DNA from: Oryza sativa Japonica Group
Taxonomy: Eukaryota > Streptophyta > Magnoliopsida > Poales > Poaceae
NCBI RefSeq assembly: GCF_034140825.1
Contig: NC_089042.1
Span: 2,157,501 to 2,221,500, forward strand
Direction of reading: 5' to 3'
Length of the DNA stretch: 64,000 nt
Made by a program: the position numbers and the translations under genes. Shown here one piece after another: positions 57,655 through 64,000 of this stretch (its first letter is position 1; every line of letters starts with the position of its first letter). The notes under the pieces were generated by a model, which was given only the letters and a program-made list of their open reading frames with translations, was not told the origin of the DNA and made no database searches.

Positions 57655-59404
57655 GGAAAAAGTACACCGAAGATCCCTCAACTTGTCATCGAGTTACAAA
57701 ATCGTCCCCTAACCACAAAGCCGAATACAACGTATCCCCCAATTTACAAAACCAGTGTAGATTAGGTCCCTCGGTGGTTTTGCACTAGGTTTTGTCCAAT
57801 GTGGCGGCTGAGTCAGCGTGGGACCCACATGTCAGGATGCCACTTCAGCAGGCTGGCCTCTCCCTCCCTCTCCTTTCCTCTCTTCTCTCTCTTTCTCTCT
57901 CTCACTCCTCTCTGGACTTGGCAGGACGGTCGACGGTGGGGAGGAGCCGAGGAGGTCGCCGGCGATGCGGCGGCGGAGACACGGGAGAATGGGAGGACGG
58001 CGGCAAGGCGAGGCGGCGTCGGCGGGCGAGCGCGGTGGCGGAGAGTAGGCGGTGGCGGCTGCGACGCGGGAAGCCGAAGGCGACGGCGTGGGCGAGCATG
58101 GAGGCAAAGTGAAGAAAGCTCACCTCCTCTTGGATCTAGGCACGCCGCCTGGCACCTGCCTCGCGGCCGCCAGCTTCGCCTTCGCCGGAGAGGCCGTCGT
58201 CGGGGCTAGCAGATTCTCCTACACCACCACCACCACCGGTTTCTGCTGCTCTGGCTGCGGCTGCGTCGGCGGCGGCGTAGGCGTCGGTAGAGACGACGAC
58301 GACGAAGAAGAAGGAAAGGCAGCGCAGAACGCCTTGAGAAGCTCGTCGGCGTAGGAGAATCTGCCAGCCCCGCGTCTCTGGACTGGGCAGGGCTCTACGA
58401 GTTCAGGTCCAGCAGCTCGATGTATAGCTACAATGAGAATTGTACTGGAGTATGAGATAGTCAATCCGTGATGAGATAAATGATAGCTCACTAGTAGCTG
58501 CATTCAATCACCTCCATCAACACCTCCACCTCCTAGCATTCGTTCATTAGCAGCATTAACCTGAGAAATATGAATAACTGTCATCTTCTTCATCGTCATA
58601 TCCAGATAGTTAAGAGTTAGAGATTATTGCTTTAACAATTTTGCAAATATTTCTAGAAAGATTGCCAAATCCACACGAGCAGCATCAGATTCGAAACGCA
58701 CCATAGCCACGAACACAAGCATCGGCAAGGATCGAGGAAGGGAACGAATTAACAAGGAAGGAAGGACGTACGATGGCGACAGTGGCGCCGTCGACGGACC
58801 AGAGGGTGATGTCGCCCTTGTGCAGCTTGAGTGCGCCCGCGCCCGCATCCGCCGACAGCCGGAACGCCTCGCCGCTGCTGAGCCCAGGTGCCACCGCCAT
58901 GGCGAACGATGCCCTCGTCGCGCCGCTGCTCGGTGGCCGCCGCCGCCGCTGCTTGGGGAGGAGTGGGAGCCGCGACGGCGTCGTTGCCGCCACCGCCTCT
59001 CCGCCACCGCGCTCGCCTGCCGACGCCGCCTCGCCCTGCTGCTGCCCTCCCATTCTCCCGTGTCTCCGCCGCCGCATCGCCGGCCGACCGTCGGACCTCC
59101 TCACCCGGCGACCTCCTCCCCACTGTCGGCCTCCCTGCCCAGTCCAGAGAGGAGTGAGAGAGAGAGAGGAGGAAAGGATAGGAAGGGTGAGGCTAGCCTA
59201 CTGACGTGGCATCCTGACATGTGGGGTTCATGTGGGTCTCACGCTGAATCAGCCACCACGTTGGACAAAACCGAGTGCAAAACCACGAGGGATCTAATCT
59301 ACGCTGGTTTTGTAAGTTAGGGGATGCGTTGTATCCGGTTTTACGTTTAGGGGACGATTCTGTAACTCGAAAACAAGTTGAGGGACCTTAGGTGTACTTT
59401 TTCC
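57655..59404. mobile_element. Pack-MULE: long-TIR Mutator-like element carrying host exons
   Basis: Perfect 9-bp target duplication ccacaataa (57646-57654, 59405-59413). Terminal inverted repeats start 'ggaaaaagtacacc' on each side and extend about 410-430 bp (left to about 58065, right from about 58970). They are GC-rich inside and match closely over most of their length. There is no transposase. The unique middle (about 58070-58960) holds pieces of at least one host gene, including a macro-domain gene on the minus strand. The TIRs themselves carry chance ORFs on both strands. Confidence 0.9.
58400..58900 (-). pseudogene. Captured fragment of a macro-domain (ADP-ribose-binding) gene
   Basis: Three exon-like blocks on the minus strand keep GT/AG borders and phase. 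They are 58900-58772 (ATG; LKLHKGDITLWSVDGATVAI), 58560-58512 (VNAANERMLGGGGVDG) and 58427 to about 58400 (IHRAAGPELVE). Together they are the N-terminal half of a macro domain of the MACROD/At2g40600 type, including the ADP-ribose-binding NAANERMLGGGGVDGAIH loop. The remainder of the domain is absent: after GPELVEPC the reading passes into unrelated sequence (RFSYADELLKAFCAAFP) and stops near 58220. Because introns are kept, the capture was from genomic DNA, not cDNA. It is probably not a functional hydrolase; transcription is possible. Confidence 0.8.
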
Positions 59405-59493
59405 CCACAATAAGTCTCAATCCCGTTCTTGGGCCTCACATAAGCGAAATTCCGTTCCGGCCGAAAATTGTTCAGGCCGCACGTAACTTACAA

Positions 59494-60906
59494 GGAATAA
59501 GTTCATCCGAGGTCCCTTAACTTGTCAACGAATCCAATTTTTATTCAACCGGAAAACCAGATACAACGGGTCCCTTAACTATCAAAACCAGTGCAGATGA
59601 GGTCACTTGGCAGTTTTGATGGCGGTTTTGACTGACGTGGCACCTACGTGGCTAATGAGGCAGAGCAGGAGGTTGTCGGCGAGCGCGACAGCTCCACTCC
59701 GTCGGCCGCTCCGCCCCGCCCCTCCGCCGCGATGCTCTCTCTCGAGCGACGCGAGCACAACAGCGACGGCCGACGGAGGATGGCGGCGGAGGGAGATCAT
59801 CTATCAACTCCGGCGGAGGGAGCTCCTCGCCTGGCCGCCGCGCCGCAACCGAAGCGCCACCACTCTACTGAGGAGGCAGCAGCCATGGCGCATTGGCGCC
59901 AGTGCCACGAAGCAGACGCTGCACGCCGCGTTGTCGTGGTCGACTTCGTCGTAGTGGCGGAATATTTGTGTCTTGGCGCTGCGTTCGGGCGTCACGCCGG
60001 CAATGGTTGTGCTGCTGCTGCTGGCTCGCTTGAGGGACGAGACGAGCTACCTCAACAAGCCGCCAGGATGGAGCCTGAGGAGGAGGTTCCCCGGTGCGTT
60101 CACGGGTTCGGGGGCGACTGCATCCAACGCACCAACAAAACACCACACGAATGAACAAACCCAGTCACCACCAAGCAACCTAACACATAAATACATAATC
60201 AAGAGAGTAGAGAGAGCACGTATGGTGAATTGGTGACTCCGGATCTCTCTTCCATCGCCGGCAGGCACGCCTGCGTGTATGCACCAACAAAAACTAATCC
60301 ATAGAACGGATTATGCACCATTCCTCAATAGCGCAACAAAAACTAATCCGTCTTCCGCCTTGCGCTCCCCCACGCCACGGCCACCGTCGTGTCGTCGTCA
60401 CGCGGCGGTGGCGGAGGCGCGAGCAGGAGGAGGGAGTACGCGTGCTCACCCACCACGCACCCGGGCTTCTTCCGGTGCGCGCTGCAATGGAGCGGCGCGT
60501 CGCCGTCGCGTCCCTCCTCGGCCGGCGGAGAGGACAGATGAGAGGGGAGAGAGATGAACACACGGAGTTGGGGGGAGAGAGGAGGAAGATGATGAGGGTG
60601 AGAATGACATGTGGGGCCTACGTGGGTCTCAACATTTTTAATTTATTTTTTTGTGCAAACTAGCATGTGGCCCACAATTTTTAATATTTTTCAAATCAAA
60701 TTGCCACGTAAGCGCCACGTCATTGCCATGTCATGTGAAGACCGAGTCAAATAGCCACGTAGGCGCCACGTCAGTGAAAACCGCCATCCAAACCGCTATG
60801 GGACCTATATTGTATCTGTTTTTGGACCCGTTATATCTGATTTTCTGGTTGAAGGATGAAAATCGGATTCGTTGACAAGTTAAGGGACCTCAAATGAACT
60901 TATTCC
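59494..60906. mobile_element. Second long-TIR Mutator-like element, probably Pack-MULE
   Basis: Perfect 9-bp target duplication aacttacaa (59485-59493, 60907-60915). Inverted ends begin 'ggaataagttcat' and continue with 'ggtcccttaacttgtcaacg' and 'accagatacaacggg' on the left, mirrored with changes at 60770-60906. The 1.4-kb element has a GC-rich interior (59640-60560) with overlapping ORFs and no transposase. The interior looks like captured genic sequence (for example 'LNKPPGWSLRRRFPGAF' on plus and 'KPGCVVGEHAYSLLLL' on minus), but I cannot name the donor gene. Confidence 0.85.
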
Positions 60907-60915
60907 AACTTACAA

Positions 60916-61947
60916 TATCATGGGCCTCACCTAACAAAGATGGGCCATGATCCGGCCCAAGTAAAATGGGCCGCACGCAAGTCGAATCGCTTTCCGGCCC
61001 ATGAAACGGGAGAGCCGAGAGCCCGAGATGTATAGCTGGTCACCTCTGCTTCGGTGCTTCGTGCATGTTTGGTGAGATCTTTTTTCTGGATTTCTGTGTC
61101 TTTTTGAACCAGTGGCGTGCAGTTCCATGAACACCTAGTGGAATTTGATCTCTGAATCGATGTCTTACATGCAGAGATGGAAAGGAAGCTTGTTGTGAGT
61201 GAGCAAGATCAGAATCAGAAGCAGACCCCACGAAATCTGCACTTCCATCAACAACTGCCTGATAGCTGAAAAGGAAGTGTTCTCTCTGTACTTTTTTTTT
61301 TAAAAAAAAAATCTTACCTGCATTTTGGGCAATGTCAACTTTACACTGGAGTTTATATGATACTGTTATTATCTGAAAAGAAACATAGTGAGGTATAATT
61401 GACTGTTTACATTCTATTTTTTTACCGAACAACACATCAGAGTATCAGACCACACATTGCTTAAGCATCAGTTCTTTGCTCGCTACCTGCCTCCAGCTTC
61501 CTCTCACCACTGCATCTTTGACTCCATCCACAAGTAAAGCAAAGAATCTGAGTTTATATGTACATCCTCAGTTACAAATTGTTTGTTTCTTTGTGACCAA
61601 AATTGAAGCTGCAGCCTGCATGGTCTCAGTCTAAGAGAGCAAAATAAGGGTGTTAGGAAAGTCTACTGGTGACAACCTACTCATGGATCGATACAGGTAA
61701 TTTAACAAGGTCAAGCTGTTAGATTTTGAGTAATTATTTTCTTCATTCTTTTTGTATCAACACTGGAAGTTTGGAACCAACATATGCGAATGTGCTACTA
61801 CTTTATATGTACAATTTCTGTTTTGTACCATTATACGCAACATACACTGAGTATACTTAACTAGTTATCCAGCCACATCTCAAGAAAGAAAAAAAAAGAA
61901 TCATTAGTATTTTCTGAAGTCTATAGCTGTAGTGTTTATCAGTTTGA
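60916..61947 (+). other. Upstream region and probable leader exon(s) of the DUF594 gene
   Basis: No separate gene is supported. GGGCC-rich 60924-61010 is promoter-like, and the reading frame of the next gene opens only after an acceptor-like 'tttgacag' at 61944-61950. Its start codon is therefore probably in an upstream exon I could not place. Confidence 0.4.
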
Positions 61948-63868
61948 CAGCTATGGAATGAATGGGAGATACAAGTGTTGGTGCTGGTGAGCTTTTCCCT
62001 GCAAGTGTTCCTCCTCTTGCTCTCGGGCATCAGGAAGCGTACAACCTCCAATGTCTTGAGCATATTCATATGGCTCGCATATGTGTCGGCTGACTCCCTC
62101 GCCATCTTCGTCCTTGGCCATCTTGCGCTCCACATCAATGGCCGGCGCCATGGTCTGGTGCTCTTCTGGGCGCCGTTTATGCTTCTTCACCTTGGTGGCC
62201 AGGAGACAATCACAGCCTTCTCCATGGAGGACAACATGCTGTGGAAGCGTCACCTTCTGACCCTCGCCACCCAGGTGGGTTTGGCCGCCTATGTGGTTGG
62301 CAAGCAGTGGCAGGGAGACAAGCAGCTGCTGGCTCCCATGGTGCTCATATTCATCTCAGGTACCATCAAGTATGCTTGCAGAACATCGGCACTCATGTTT
62401 ACTGCTGAACAAACAACACCTGGGAGTAATCTTGGCATGCAGGCAAAGGGTTGGTCAGCTAATTGGAAACATTATTCGACTAATAATTGGATGATGAATG
62501 AGGTGCACACTTACAACGAACTTTTGTGGGAAGCCAACGCAGGCTGGACCTTATACATGGCCTTCCTGATGGATATGACACCGCTGATATCTAGGCCTGA
62601 AACCTATTCACTGAAAGGGCTCCTGTCGAAGGAACACCGAGTCTATGTCTCTTATAAGCTAGCTGAGCTCCAGCTCTCGATTGTGTATGACTACTTCTAC
62701 ACCAAGCTTGGAGTGTATTTTGAGCCCGAGGAACGACTAAATGGTCGCTTCGCCCAGCTTGCTACATTGGGCTCCACCTTTGCAGCCTTGTTTCTATTTG
62801 CCAGGGGTAATTTCAGCTACGATAGAGCCGATATTGTTGTGTCTTACATATTGCTAAGTGGAGCTTTCATTCTAGAGATACTCTCTGTTTTTATTGTTGT
62901 CTCATCATTCTGGGCATACTTCATGGCAACTGTATCTGATTTCCTTTGTACTAGATGTCATGATGTGATCTTCAGCATCGTCAAGCTTGTCCATCCAGAG
63001 AGCAAACCACAATGGTCCCAAAAGTTGGCACAGTACAACCTCATCATCGGATGTATAAAGCAGAAGAGAGCAGCAGCTGGCAGTTGTTTACTGAAATGCA
63101 TGAAGCGTGTGATCGGCATCCAGCCCAGCACTATGACTCATGTCGACATCTCTCATGAGCTGAAGAAGCTCGTCCTTGATAAGCTACTACAGGTTGGAAG
63201 CAGATTGCATCCAGATGATGTGTGGGGACATCAGCAAATTCACCGGCCAATGGGCAAAGTTGGAGCTCATGAGGAGCAAACTGCACATTGAAAGTTCATC
63301 AAGAGCTCGGCTGCAGGTGCTGATCAGCGATAGCATTCAGCGTGCCGGTTTCATGTCTGCTGTCCTTGCTTGGCATATTGCGACGGACATATCCTTCTTC
63401 CATGAAGATGAGCTAGGCTGCAGCTCTCCATCCAGAGGTCCAAGCAGAGAACTATCTAAATATGTCATGTACCTTTCTGCAAAGCATGGCATCCTATCTG
63501 GCAATGATGGGCACATGCGGCTTAGAAATGCTCAGGAATTCATCGTTGAATGTCTGGAAGACCGCCAGGAAGCTCTAGATCAAGATGCTGTTGTCAGAAG
63601 TGTAGCTGCAAAGATAGATAATCTAACTGAGGATTTCGAGCACCCAAGAATACTGACGGCAGTTGAGCCTGTGTTAATCCAAAGTGGCCAACTTGCCAAG
63701 GAGCTGCTTAAGATGAAAGAAGCAAATGATCGATGGGATATCATCATGAATGTTTGGATGGAGATGCTTTGCTACATGGCATTTCACTGCGGACCTGGTT
63801 TCCACATTAAGCAGGTAAGCAAGGGTGGAGAGTTCATCAGCCATGCATGTGAAGGTTGTGATATATAA
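61948..63868 (+). CDS. DUF4220/DUF594 membrane protein, interrupted by a 1-bp frameshift
   Basis: The frame opens at about 61948 (QLWNEWEIQVLVLVSFSLQV), a typical N-terminus of grass DUF4220-DUF594 proteins. No ATG is in frame there (61975 is GTG), so the start is unresolved. TM helices follow: LVSFSLQVFLLLLSGIRKR, LSIFIWLAYVSADSLAIFVL, a third near APFMLLHLGG, and more near residues 260-320. The family hallmark GGQETITAFSMEDN is present. At 63220-63230, 'gtgtggggacatc' shifts the frame: with one G fewer in the GGGG run (63224-63227) it reads VWDISKFTGQWAKLEL, the conserved DUF594 entry. The second frame continues to 63868 with YLSAKHGILSGNDGH, FIVECLEDRQEALDQD, DRWDIIMNVWMEMLCYMAF and KGGEFISHA, then an atypical short tail. 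Function unknown; such genes occur in clusters in grasses. Either a recent pseudogene or an assembly error. Confidence 0.8.
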
Positions 63869-64000
63869 TCTAGGCTTTCCATATTCAACATATTCACCTG
63901 AAACCGAAGAACCCGCTGCAGGCCATTCTTGACAAGCTTCTCAATCGATGTTTGGCTGGGGCATATATTCCTTTCAGAAGCCAATATCAGTGCTACCGTT

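Noticed and set aside
58052-58354. 100-codon plus-strand ORF in the Pack-MULE
   Set aside because: Low-complexity Thr/Gly/Cys text antisense to the captured fragment; no independent support.
63176-63868. Second half of the DUF594 region as an independent gene
   Set aside because: It begins in mid-domain and continues the first frame exactly if one G is removed, so it is one gene.

Overview
This is a plant nuclear window, almost certainly rice (Oryza sativa or a close relative). Exons are GC-rich and introns AT-rich, MITEs of rice type (Stowaway, Tourist) are dense, and the gene models match grass proteins. From memory, a bHLH060/PRI1-type gene, a MORF9 gene and an FQR1-type gene lie close together near the start of rice chromosome 8. 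That placement is recall plus inference, not a search result.

Gene layout, left to right: an LTR remnant at the left edge; a GPI-anchored uclacyanin (+, 2796-3565); a subgroup IVc/ILR3-like bHLH factor (-, 3973-6215); a DYW-class PPR protein of EMB3141 type (+, 9372-11444); a four-TM DUF1218 protein (+, 12602-13605); a CRLK1-like receptor-like kinase (-, 14538-17568); a small basic protein of unknown function (-, 25480-25968); a small organellar RRM protein (-, 28756-31782); the editing factor MORF9 (-, 33480-34908); an FQR1/WrbA quinone reductase (-, 37804-39480); a PUB8-like U-box ARM protein (-, 50598-51683); and a DUF4220/DUF594 membrane protein carrying a 1-bp frameshift (+, about 61948-63868). 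Exon boundaries were read from GT/AG sites and checked for reading phase.

The rest is mostly transposon-derived. Stowaway, Tourist, MULE-type and hAT-type elements are scattered between genes, several with target-site duplications that can be read directly. The richest stretch is 56081-60906: a Helitron-type 5' end interrupted by a CACTA end, a short complete Helitron-like element, and two long-TIR Mutator-like elements with perfect 9-bp duplications only 89 bp apart. The first carries captured host exons of a macro-domain gene with splice sites still recognisable, so it is a Pack-MULE.

Functionally, three of the genes (PPR-DYW, RRM, MORF9) are expected to act in organellar RNA processing, and PPR-DYW and MORF proteins are known partners in C-to-U editing; their proximity may be coincidence. 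Three promoters (RRM, MORF9, PUB8) have short tandem duplications just upstream. No RNA gene, CRISPR array or bacterial-type operon is present.
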